The position numbers and the translations under genes were made by a program. Shown here one piece after another: positions 32,497 to 39,981 of a stretch of 44,579 nt of DNA. The first letter of the stretch is position 1. Each line of letters begins with the position of its first letter. Origin of the DNA: Salaquimonas sp. (GTDB taxonomy: Bacteria > Pseudomonadota > Alphaproteobacteria > Rhizobiales > Rhizobiaceae); NCBI GenBank assembly GCA_028289365.1, contig JANQQM010000198.1, forward strand, positions 1 through 44,579. The letters are read 5' to 3'. The notes beneath the pieces were generated by a model that did not search any database, was not told where the DNA came from, and saw nothing but the letters and a program-made list of their open reading frames with translations.

Positions 32497-33786
32497 ATGT
32501 CAAAAACCAATATCAGTCGTCGTCGACTTTTGACGACAGCCGCAGCGCTTGGCGGCGGCGCGGTATTTTTCGGCCCCTGGAAGCATAACCGGGTCTACGC
32601 AGCGGGCACCGACAAACCCATCAAAATTGGAATTACGTCCGATGCCAGTGGTCAATACGCGAACTCCGGAGCCAGCGATCGCCGTGGTATGGGAATGGCG
32701 ATTGCCGAGTTTAACGACAAGGGAGGCGTGCTGGGCCGGAAGATCGAGACGGTCCATATCGACACTGAAACCACACCAGCCACGGGTAGCCGAGTCGCCG
32801 AGCGCATGATTACGCGCGAGGATGCCGGTTTCCTTATCGGGGCGGTCAGTTCCGGTGTTGCTAATGCCATCAGCCAGGTCGCGCAGAAATATGGCGTGAT
32901 TTACCTGAATACGAATTCCTCTTCGCCTACCGAAAGCGGCAAGAATTGCCACCGGGTGAAGTTCGTCTGGGATGGTAATGGATCCAACTTCGCACAGGCA
33001 GCGGTCAAGAACGCAATCGAGGCTTATGGCGACAAATGGATGCTGCTCACCAATGACTACGGTTGGGGTCACGACACGGCAAATGCCACGAAAAAGCTCC
33101 TGGCCAAATATGGCGGCAGCGTCGAAGACGAGATTCTTGTTCCGCAAGGTACACGGGATTTCTCGTCCGCATTGCTGAAACTGCAACAGGCTTCGCCGAA
33201 CGTGGTTGCAGCTGCCGTTGGCGGTGACGACCAAAAGGCCATGCGACAGCAAGTGGCGCAGCTCGGCATGGGTCAAGCGCCGGCCTGGATCAACAACCAG
33301 CAGGATTGGCCAGATGTCTATGGCCTGCCGATTGAAAATCTGTTCGGGGTATTTGGAACCACCTGGTATTACAATCTTGATCTTCCGGGTGTGGATGATT
33401 TCGTCAAACGCTATCAGGCGATGTATACCGACACCAAGATGCGGGTGCCCGGCAATGTGTTCTACAACGGTTACATGGCCACGAAGAACCTCCTGCAGGC
33501 CATTGAGCGTGCAGGCACCACGAACAACATCGCTGTCATCAAGCAGCTTGAGGGCCACAAGATGTCCGCCGAAGAGCGGATGCAGCACCACGATGCCTAT
33601 ATCGACCCTGCTACCCATCAGGTCCAACAGACCATTTACCTGGCAACTGCCAATACCGGAACGAAGGATAGTGACGACATGTTCAAGATCCTCTCCAATT
33701 CCGCGCCGGAAGACGTCCAGGATCTGGGCGCGCAGGATAGCTGCAAACTGGAAAGCTATGAGGAAACGGCGACATTTGACGCCTAA
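32497..33786 (+). CDS. Branched-chain amino acid-type ABC substrate-binding protein (LivK-like)
   Basis: The start at 32497 follows GGAGGAATCA; an in-frame ATG at 32452 is less likely. The 429-residue product has a twin-arginine-like signal (SRRRLLTTAAALGGGAVFFG), so it is probably exported by Tat to the periplasm. The mature part is a type I periplasmic-binding domain of the Leu/Ile/Val and urea-amide class (IKIGITSDASGQYANSGASDRRGMGMAIAEFNDKG in outline; ADIR-like MITREDAGFLIGAVSSG; NSSSPTESGKN). Liv-type systems import amino acids, amides, ureas and some sugar acids or aromatics. Because the operon encodes sugar-acid enzymes, a non-amino-acid ligand is likely. Confidence 0.92.
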   Translation: MSKTNISRRRLLTTAAALGGGAVFFGPWKHNRVYAAGTDKPIKIGITSDASGQYANSGASDRRGMGMAIAEFNDKGGVLGRKIETVHIDTETTPATGSRVAERMITREDAGFLIGAVSSGVANAISQVAQKYGVIYLNTNSSSPTESGKNCHRVKFVWDGNGSNFAQAAVKNAIEAYGDKWMLLTNDYGWGHDTANATKKLLAKYGGSVEDEILVPQGTRDFSSALLKLQQASPNVVAAAVGGDDQKAMRQQVAQLGMGQAPAWINNQQDWPDVYGLPIENLFGVFGTTWYYNLDLPGVDDFVKRYQAMYTDTKMRVPGNVFYNGYMATKNLLQAIERAGTTNNIAVIKQLEGHKMSAEERMQHHDAYIDPATHQVQQTIYLATANTGTKDSDDMFKILSNSAPEDVQDLGAQDSCKLESYEETATFDA

Positions 33787-33797
33787 TCATATCAAGC

Positions 33798-33827
33798 AAA
33801 TGGCCGGTTAGTTTCAATCGGCCATTT
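33798..33827 (+). terminator. Intercistronic stem-loop after the binding-protein gene
   Basis: AAATGGCCG pairs perfectly with CGGCCATTT around a 12-base loop, 12 bases after the binding-protein stop. No T-run follows, so it is more likely a partial terminator or mRNA-stabilising hairpin than a full stop, letting the binding protein be made in excess over the permeases. Confidence 0.6.
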
Positions 33828-33853
33828 CAAGCTTCAATGGAAATTCCATCCCG

Positions 33854-34774
33854 ATGATTCAACTGCTGCCACACATCTTCAATGGCCTGACACTGGGTTT
33901 GCTCTTTGCTCTTATCGCTCTGGGTTTCACTTTGATCGTCGGGGTCATGGAAGTCATCAATCTGGCACATGGTTCGCTGTTTGCCTTGGGTGCCTATTTC
34001 GCTTTGACCCTGATTGGTGTCGACCCGATTGCCGATACAGCTGTTGGCCGGTGGTGGTTAGACCAAGCGATTGAAATTCGCTATCTGACCGCGCTTGTCT
34101 TTGCACCTCTGTTGGCCGGCTTGGTGGGAATGATCCTGGAAATCTGCCTGCGCCCGACATACGGAAAGGCGCCACTTTACGGGTTGTTGCTTACCTTTGG
34201 TGCAGCGCTGGTGATCGAGGAAGCAATCCGGGTCGTGTGGGGTTCCGGCGAGCAGTATCTGCAGATCCCGCCGGCGATAAACGGAGCGACCATTTTCCTC
34301 GGAACAATCTTTTCAAAGTACAAGTTCTTTGCAGCTGCATTCAGTGCGCTGGCAGTCATTGGTGTCTGGCTGTTTCTCGAAAAGACCAAATATGGCGCAA
34401 TCATCAAGGCAGGGGCACATGATAGCGAGATGGTTCGAGCCCTGGGTTATGACCTGACAAAGCTCCGGCTGTTTGTGTTCGGCTTTGGTGCTGCGCTGGC
34501 CGGTTTGGCAGGTATTATCATGGTGCCGATTTGGGGTCTGCGACCACATGTTGGAATTGATGTCGTTATTCCTGCCTTTCTGATAATTGCGCTTGGCGGA
34601 GTTGGTTCGTTTGAGGGAGCGATCGTAGCTTCCCTCTTGGTGGGCCTCGCTGTCGGAATCACCGGCGCCTATGCCTCTGCATGGTCAATGATGTCCATGT
34701 ATATTTTGCTGATACTGGTACTCGGCTTTCGTGCTCGCGGTTTGTTCGGCAAAGCCTCAGCCCTGGAAAACTGA
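33854..34774 (+). CDS. Branched-chain amino acid-type ABC permease (LivH-like)
   Basis: This 306-residue integral membrane protein starts IQLLPHIFNGLTLGLLFALIALGFTLIVGVMEVINLAHGSLFALGAY in outline, the LivH signature (GLTLG..ALIALG..LI.GVM.VINLAHG). The coupling loop near the cytoplasmic side reads EKTKYGAIIKAGAHDSEMVRALGYD. About eight membrane helices are evident. The ATG at 33854 has only a weak ribosome binding site. It is followed 4 bases later by the LivM-like gene, so the two probably form a heterodimeric channel. Confidence 0.93.
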   Translation: MIQLLPHIFNGLTLGLLFALIALGFTLIVGVMEVINLAHGSLFALGAYFALTLIGVDPIADTAVGRWWLDQAIEIRYLTALVFAPLLAGLVGMILEICLRPTYGKAPLYGLLLTFGAALVIEEAIRVVWGSGEQYLQIPPAINGATIFLGTIFSKYKFFAAAFSALAVIGVWLFLEKTKYGAIIKAGAHDSEMVRALGYDLTKLRLFVFGFGAALAGLAGIIMVPIWGLRPHVGIDVVIPAFLIIALGGVGSFEGAIVASLLVGLAVGITGAYASAWSMMSMYILLILVLGFRARGLFGKASALEN

Positions 34775-34778
34775 GCCC

Positions 34779-35792
34779 ATGATCACGCTCTCTGACATAT
34801 CCCCTCAAAGCCGCAACCGGGTCAATCCACAACTCTTGACGGCTGCAGTGCTGATTTTCTCCGCCCCAGTCTGGCTGCCGGCTATAGGGCTCTACCAGTA
34901 TATCGGGTTGGAGATCGCGATCTGGATAATCTACGCCATGGGCTTTAACCTGTTATTTGGCTATACCGGCTTGCACAGTTTCGGCCACGGCGCATATCTA
35001 GGTGTTGGTGCCTATGCCTTCGGACTGTTTCAGCACAATATCGCAGTAAATCTGCTTGGTGGTTTACTTGCCGCGGTCGCGGCAGCAGCAATTGCCGGAT
35101 TTCTGGTTGCCCTGTTCCTCTCCCACAGGCGTGGCCTTTACTATGCGCTGTTGACCATCGCCTTCGGACAGGTTTTCTGGTTTTCGGCAATCAAGCTGAG
35201 ATGGCTAACCGGCGGCGAAGATGGTCTGCTGAATATTCCACGCCCACCGATAGAACTGCCGGGCTTGAGCATTGATCTCAATGACAATGTAACGCTGTAT
35301 TATCTTGTCGCCGTGATCCTGCTTGCTGCCCTGTTTCTGCTCTGGCGCCTCGACCACTCGCCGTTTGGCCGCGTGTTACAGGCAATCCGCCAAAATGAAA
35401 TGCGCACGCGATTTGCAGGTTATGATGTATGGCGGTTCAAGGTCTCCGCATTCACCATTTCGGCGATGTTTGCTGGCCTGGCCGGCGGGCTATTCGCCAT
35501 GGCGCAACAGAGTGCCTATCCAGATGTCATGGCTGTCCACCAATCAGGGCTGATCGTGATGATGGTTCTGGTTGGCGGCGGCCTGGTGAACTTCTGGGGT
35601 CCGGTCTACGGTGTCATCATCTACTACATCGCACGCGATTTTCTCGGCGGGATCACCGAAACATGGTTGCTTTGGTACGGGCTGATGTTTGTAATCATGG
35701 TCATGTATCGTCCTGAAGGCGTGGCCGGCATGTTGCACATGGTCAAAGGCCGTTTCGTCAAGCCTTCCAAACTAAAACAGTTGGGTGTGTGA
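34779..35792 (+). CDS. Branched-chain amino acid-type ABC permease (LivM-like)
   Basis: The start at 34779 (MITLSDISPQSRN) is preferred over an ATG at 34731 that lies inside the previous gene. The 337-residue protein shows the LivM core: IIYAMGFNLLFGYTGLHSFGHGAYLGVGAYAFGLF in outline (SFGH.A..G.GAY), then YYALLTIAFGQVFWFSA and the coupling loop HSPFGRVLQAIRQNEMRTRFAGYDVWRFK. It overlaps the ATPase gene that follows by one base (TGATG), indicating coupled translation. Confidence 0.93.
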   Translation: MITLSDISPQSRNRVNPQLLTAAVLIFSAPVWLPAIGLYQYIGLEIAIWIIYAMGFNLLFGYTGLHSFGHGAYLGVGAYAFGLFQHNIAVNLLGGLLAAVAAAAIAGFLVALFLSHRRGLYYALLTIAFGQVFWFSAIKLRWLTGGEDGLLNIPRPPIELPGLSIDLNDNVTLYYLVAVILLAALFLLWRLDHSPFGRVLQAIRQNEMRTRFAGYDVWRFKVSAFTISAMFAGLAGGLFAMAQQSAYPDVMAVHQSGLIVMMVLVGGGLVNFWGPVYGVIIYYIARDFLGGITETWLLWYGLMFVIMVMYRPEGVAGMLHMVKGRFVKPSKLKQLGV

Positions 35793-36535
35793 TGGCCGTG
35801 TTTGAAGCAACAGGCATTCATAAACGGTTCGGATCATCCGTCGTTCTGGAGAAAATCGATCTGCAATTCGAGACCGGTCAGATTAGCGGTATCATGGGGC
35901 CGAATGGCGCAGGCAAGACCACGTGTTTTAATGTTTTGACGGGCAGATATAAACCAGATCGGGGCCGCATTCGTTTTGAAGATGCCGACATAACCGGCCT
36001 CTCGCCGCAACAGATCGCGCATCGAGGCATATCGCGAAGCTTTCAGATCATGAACCTGTTTGATGACAGCGCAGTTATCGAGAATATCATGATCGCGCTG
36101 CCTCAGTTTTATGGTGACAGAAAGAACATATTCAGGTCGGCATTTGATAACGAGAAACTTGTCGGCGGCGCCATGGCGGTATTGGAGCAGGTAGGTCTCT
36201 CACCAAAGGCGTGGGAGCCCAGCAAATCGCTGTCTTATGGCGATCGCCGCGCGCTGGAAATTGGTGTGGCACTTGCAGCAAATCCCAGAATTTTGTTCCT
36301 GGATGAGCCAACCCAGGGATTGGGCGCTAATGCCACGCTGAAACTGTCAAATCTGATCAACGAACTCCGCGAAAGATACACAATCGTCATAATTGAACAC
36401 GACATGAACTTTTTGTTCGATCTGGCGGACAAGATCTCCGTCATCCACTGGGGACAGGTCATTGCTGAAGGATCGCCTTTCGAGTTGCGCACAAATAAAT
36501 GGGTGCAGCGATCTGCTCTGGGTGAGGTGGCGTGA
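35792..36535 (+). CDS. Branched-chain amino acid-type ABC ATPase (LivG-like)
   Basis: This 247-residue ATPase has Walker A GPNGAGKTT (about 36-44), the LivG-type GLSPQQIAHRGISRSFQIMNLFDDSAVIENIM region, signature SLSYGDRRALEIGVALA, Walker B ILFLDEPTQGLG and the H-loop IVIIEHDMNFLFDLADKISVIHWG. The C-terminal LivG segment VIAEGSPFELRTN is present. The ATG at 35792 uses the last base of the LivM stop; a GTG one codon upstream is less likely. It overlaps LivF by one base (TGATG). Confidence 0.94.
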   Translation: MAVFEATGIHKRFGSSVVLEKIDLQFETGQISGIMGPNGAGKTTCFNVLTGRYKPDRGRIRFEDADITGLSPQQIAHRGISRSFQIMNLFDDSAVIENIMIALPQFYGDRKNIFRSAFDNEKLVGGAMAVLEQVGLSPKAWEPSKSLSYGDRRALEIGVALAANPRILFLDEPTQGLGANATLKLSNLINELRERYTIVIIEHDMNFLFDLADKISVIHWGQVIAEGSPFELRTNKWVQRSALGEVA

Positions 36536-37230
36536 TGTTGGATGTTCAGGGGATTGAGGTGTTTTACGGCGAGACCCAGGCTGTTTTTGGGGCCTCTTTG
36601 AATGTCGGCAGCGGCGAGATCGTATCCTTGCTTGGCCCAAATGGTGCCGGAAAGACCACGACTATTCGATCCATCATGGGTTTGACAAGTGCCAGGCGCG
36701 GCAGGATCCAGTTCGACGGCAAAGATGTCACCCATGATCAGACCCACAAAATAGCCCAAAATGGATTAGCCTGGGTGCCTGACGACCGCAGGATTTTTCC
36801 AACGCTTACCGTGTCGCGCAATCTCTCGATTGCGAAGAAGAAAACGCGTTTTCGCTCGTGGTCTATCAGTGAGATGTTCGAGATTTTCTCTGCGCTCGAA
36901 CACTTGATGCCGAGAGAATGCGAAAATCTGTCCGGCGGTGAAATGCAGATGGTCGCGATTTCACGCGCCTTGCTCGGTTCTCCCGGCTTGGTGCTCTTTG
37001 ATGAACCTAGTCAAGGCCTTGCGCCAAAGATTGTCCAGGATGTGATGAACACGATCACCCGACTGAAAGATGAAGGCATTTCTGCGCTCATTGTCGAGCA
37101 GAACGCAATTGCAGCACTGGAGGTCTCGGACCGTGCGTATGTCATGGATCGGGGCACCATAATCTACGAAGGTGATGCTGCAGAATTGCTTGAAAATACC
37201 TCGCACAGACGCAAGCTGATCGGGATGTAA
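36535..37230 (+). CDS. Branched-chain amino acid-type ABC ATPase (LivF-like)
   Basis: This 231-residue ATPase has Walker A GPNGAGKTTTIRSIMG (about 36-51), LAWVPDDRRIFPTLTVSRNL (the LivF VPEGR.IFP.LTV pattern), signature NLSGGEMQMVAISRALLG, Walker B LVLFDEPSQGLAP and H-loop ALIVEQNAIAALEVSDRAYVM. It pairs with the LivG-like subunit to drive the importer. The ATG at 36535 uses the last base of the preceding stop. The next gene, a third ATPase, starts 4 bases after its stop. Confidence 0.94.
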   Translation: MLDVQGIEVFYGETQAVFGASLNVGSGEIVSLLGPNGAGKTTTIRSIMGLTSARRGRIQFDGKDVTHDQTHKIAQNGLAWVPDDRRIFPTLTVSRNLSIAKKKTRFRSWSISEMFEIFSALEHLMPRECENLSGGEMQMVAISRALLGSPGLVLFDEPSQGLAPKIVQDVMNTITRLKDEGISALIVEQNAIAALEVSDRAYVMDRGTIIYEGDAAELLENTSHRRKLIGM

Positions 37231-37234
37231 TGCG

Positions 37235-37852
37235 ATGCTTTCAGTCAATAATCTCGAAAAGATCTATACAAAAAGCCGCTTTAATCGAACGCCCACATTT
37301 CAGCTGCGCGCGGATTTTGCAATCGAAGAACCGTCAATTGTTGGCATGATGGGTCCCAATGGTTCTGGGAAGACAACCTTGTTCGAACTGATTACCGGCT
37401 CGAATACACCAACTGCCGGGCAGGTTCTGGTCGACGGAAAGAACATCCATGATGTCCGTACCGACGAACGGGACAGATTGGCAATCCATTATCACCAATC
37501 CTACCAGGTAAGGCATTTCTCAAGTCTGAGGCCGAATTTTCTACTGAACAGGGCGGGGTGCGATTACCCGAAAGTGCACCTGTTTGATGAACCGCAATTC
37601 AACACCCAGGACGGTTACATCGGTTTTATGCTCGATTTCTTTCGGAAGCTGAAGGCCGACGGGCGACTGGTGTTTCTGTGCGTCCATCCAAACGAAAAAT
37701 TCCATTTGGAGATTATGCAGGAAATTTGCGAGCAGTTTGTTTTTGTGCAGTCCGGCACGGTTTCGACCTACCCGAATTTCCATAGCCTGACGGAAAGGCC
37801 AGAAGTCAAAACCTATCTGGGGAAACTTCTTTTTGAGGAGCAGATCGCTTGA
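37235..37852 (+). CDS. Third ABC ATPase lacking the signature/helical region
   Basis: This 205-residue protein begins like an ABC ATPase, with Walker A GPNGSGKTT at residues 40-48 and a Q-loop-like HYHQSYQ near 85-91. Only about 20 residues (including SLRPNFLLNRAGCDYP) then separate it from Walker B, KVHLFDEPQFN, followed by an H-loop-like LVFLCVHPNEK. In a normal ABC domain that span is about 60-70 residues and carries the helical subdomain and the LSGGQ signature, both missing here. It can probably bind ATP, but it should not form the usual ABC dimer. Reading frame, start and spacing are intact, and it sits in the operon between LivF and the cupin gene, so it is unlikely to be a simple pseudogene. 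It could be a regulatory or accessory subunit, or an in-frame deletion derivative. Confidence 0.75.
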   Translation: MLSVNNLEKIYTKSRFNRTPTFQLRADFAIEEPSIVGMMGPNGSGKTTLFELITGSNTPTAGQVLVDGKNIHDVRTDERDRLAIHYHQSYQVRHFSSLRPNFLLNRAGCDYPKVHLFDEPQFNTQDGYIGFMLDFFRKLKADGRLVFLCVHPNEKFHLEIMQEICEQFVFVQSGTVSTYPNFHSLTERPEVKTYLGKLLFEEQIA

Positions 37853-38169
37853 CCGATACATTTCAAAAATCGGCCTACAGCACACCAGTCAACAGCGAGC
37901 AAGTGGAGCGTGAATGGCGCGCGAAAGGATTTACATTCGGTATGTTCCGCGATCCGCCGGGTCAGGAGTGGAACGATTTCGTCCATGACACAGATGAATA
38001 TGTCGTGGTCGCTGAAGGCGAGCTGCAAATAACGGTTGGAGAGGAGATGGCTACTTGTACGGCCGGTGACTTGGTCTGGATACCAAGGCATGTCCTGCAT
38101 TCCTTGAAAACATTATCTGATCGCGGTTCCGTCTGGTTGTATGGTTATGGGGACGGCAATGGCAGATGA
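37849..38169 (+). CDS. Small cupin-domain protein
   Basis: This 106-residue single-domain cupin shows motif 1 (DFVHDTDEYVVVAEGELQITVG, about 43-64) and motif 2 (AGDLVWIPRHVLHSLKTL, about 71-88). Metal ligands can be placed at His46, Glu50 and His84. Small cupins of this type act as isomerases or lactone and sugar-binding proteins. The start is a TTG at 37849 that overlaps the stop of the preceding gene; its 3' end overlaps the oxidoreductase gene by 11 bases. In a sugar-oxidation operon it might be an epimerase, lactonase-like enzyme or sensor (inference). Confidence 0.8.
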   Translation: MTDTFQKSAYSTPVNSEQVEREWRAKGFTFGMFRDPPGQEWNDFVHDTDEYVVVAEGELQITVGEEMATCTAGDLVWIPRHVLHSLKTLSDRGSVWLYGYGDGNGR

Positions 38170-39163
38170 GTTATGCGCTGCGCTCGTCGGCGCCGGGATG
38201 ATCAGCCAGTTTCACCTGCGCGCATGGGAGAATGCGGGCATTAAGGTAGTGGCGGTCTGCGATATTGACCGGACAAAAGCAGAGGCTCGCGCAAAAGAAT
38301 TTGGCGTGGATTTTGTTCACGACGATCCTGCAGAGCTGTTCGCAGAAGGCGGATTTCAATTGGTGGATATTGCTGCGTCTGTCGAAGCGCATGCACCGGT
38401 TACCCGAATGGCAGCAGATCACGGTGTGCACGTCCTGTTGCAAAAACCCATGACGGAAACCGTGCATGAAGCCGAGGAACTGATTGAGTATTTAAATAAC
38501 CGTATTCGTTTCATGGTCCACGAGAATTACCGGTTCAGACCGCATTACATGATGGTACGCCAATGGATCAACGCAGGAAGAATTGGTGACGTCCGCCACA
38601 TCAACATATTCTGTCGCGGGCAGGGACTGTGTCCGCGTGAGGGCCGGGAACCCTTTCTGGTCGAACGTCAACCCTATTTGACGGAATTTCGACGTAATCT
38701 CGTATTTGAAACCATGATCCACCATTTGGACGTGTTGCGGGCGATTGCCGGGCCGTTGAAAGTGGTCGCCGCGCGTTTGAACCGGTTGGCGACAGGGCTG
38801 CCCGGTGAAGACACGGCATCCATCCTCATGGAAGGTCAAAACGGCCTGATCGCGGTCGCGGACGGATGCATATGCGCTCCAGGCTATCCCGATCTGCATG
38901 GCGACCGGCTCGAGGTAATCGGCAGCAAGGGAACGATCCTGATGGATTACAACACGGTTTCGCTGGTAGGCTCTGACGAGCAGCCGGTCACTGTCGATCT
39001 GCTCGCTCGGTATCAGGAGTGTTTCGACACCGCCATAAATGCTTTTGTACAAGGCATAAGAAACAACACACCCTTCGAGACCGATTACCTGGACAATCTA
39101 GAAACATTGCAGCTCATGGAAAGCGTCTACCAGGCTGCAGGCGTGGAGGTTAAGCCCACATGA
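38159..39163 (+). CDS. Gfo/Idh/MocA-family NAD(P)-dependent sugar dehydrogenase
   Basis: The start at 38159 (MADELCAALVGAGMISQFHL) is preferred over the ATG at 38141, which overlaps the cupin gene further. The 334-residue product has a Rossmann domain (ALVGAGMISQFHLRAWENAG, VVAVCDID) and the catalytic-lysine motif as LLQKPMTETVHEAEEL, where the common EKP is QKP, followed by the substrate domain (MVHENYRFRPHYMMVRQWI; ETMIHHLDVLRAIAGP). These enzymes oxidise sugars, inositols or sugar acids. It probably performs the first oxidation in the pathway. It overlaps the following SDR gene by 4 bases. Confidence 0.9.
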   Translation: MADELCAALVGAGMISQFHLRAWENAGIKVVAVCDIDRTKAEARAKEFGVDFVHDDPAELFAEGGFQLVDIAASVEAHAPVTRMAADHGVHVLLQKPMTETVHEAEELIEYLNNRIRFMVHENYRFRPHYMMVRQWINAGRIGDVRHINIFCRGQGLCPREGREPFLVERQPYLTEFRRNLVFETMIHHLDVLRAIAGPLKVVAARLNRLATGLPGEDTASILMEGQNGLIAVADGCICAPGYPDLHGDRLEVIGSKGTILMDYNTVSLVGSDEQPVTVDLLARYQECFDTAINAFVQGIRNNTPFETDYLDNLETLQLMESVYQAAGVEVKPT

Positions 39164-39981
39164 ACATGGCCAACCCAACACTGACTCCAAAGGTCGACAT
39201 TGAGGCGCTCGACCGATTGTTCAATGTCGAAAATCGACGCGTTTTCATCCCAGGCGGTTATGGTGCGATTGGCGAAGCCATAGCCTGGGGATTTGCAAGG
39301 CATGGCGCGCTTGTAGCCATCGCGGGCCCAAAGGAAGAAAAAGCACAAGCGCTGGCAGACAGCATTAATGACAATGGCGGCCGGGCTATTGGTCTGGCGC
39401 TGGACGCGCGCAGCGTATCGTCAATTAATGTTGCGGTAGACAAGACCGTTGAAGAATTTGGAGGCATTGACATTCTGACCAATTGTGTTGGTACGCAGAT
39501 GGAACAAGACCTGCTGGAAGTCACGGAAGAATACTTCGACGAGATCTATCAGGTAAACCTGAGAAGTGCGATGTTCCTGGCTCAGGCAGTGGCAAGAGAC
39601 CAGATCGATCGGGGCGAGGGCGGAAGGCATATTCATCTTCTCTCGGTCCGGTCACAACTCGCGTTGCGAGATCGAGGCTATTCAGCTTATTGTGCAACCA
39701 AGGGCGGCCTGCTGATGCTAGTCAAACAGCATGCGATGGAACTTGCACCCCACAACATAACCGTCAACGGCGTTGCACCTACCTTTATCAACTCCGACCG
39801 GATACAACCGCATATCGAAAACGACAGCTTTCACAAATTCATCCTGGATCGCAATCCACTGGGACGAATTGGAAACCCTGTCGAAGTAGTGGGCCAGGTC
39901 ATCACCTTCGCAACTAGCGCTGGTGACTACATGACCGGTCAGGTCGTATTTGTTGATGGTGGGGTTACTGCTTCGCAATGA
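39160..39981 (+). CDS. SDR-family oxidoreductase
   Basis: This 273-residue short-chain dehydrogenase carries the cofactor loop as FIPGGYGAIGEAIAWGF (the usual TGGxxGIG is altered to PGGYGAIG), a diagnostic NCVG in place of NNAG (ILTNCVGTQ), and the catalytic Ser and Tyr-x-x-x-Lys in LSVRSQLAL and YSAYCATKGG. The C-terminal YMTGQVVFVDGG is standard. GGAGG lies 10 bases before the ATG at 39160. It resembles gluconate 5-dehydrogenase and 2-keto-3-deoxy-sugar dehydrogenases; in this operon it may oxidise the product of the dehydratase or of the Gfo/Idh/MocA enzyme. It overlaps the dehydratase gene by 4 bases (ATGA). Confidence 0.9.
   Translation: MNMANPTLTPKVDIEALDRLFNVENRRVFIPGGYGAIGEAIAWGFARHGALVAIAGPKEEKAQALADSINDNGGRAIGLALDARSVSSINVAVDKTVEEFGGIDILTNCVGTQMEQDLLEVTEEYFDEIYQVNLRSAMFLAQAVARDQIDRGEGGRHIHLLSVRSQLALRDRGYSAYCATKGGLLMLVKQHAMELAPHNITVNGVAPTFINSDRIQPHIENDSFHKFILDRNPLGRIGNPVEVVGQVITFATSAGDYMTGQVVFVDGGVTASQ

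Noticed and set aside
32500-33627. Long minus-strand frame (375 codons) opposite the LivK-like gene
   Set aside because: The plus-strand frame has a signal peptide, ribosome binding site and clear family match; the antisense product matches nothing recognisable and is a codon-bias shadow.
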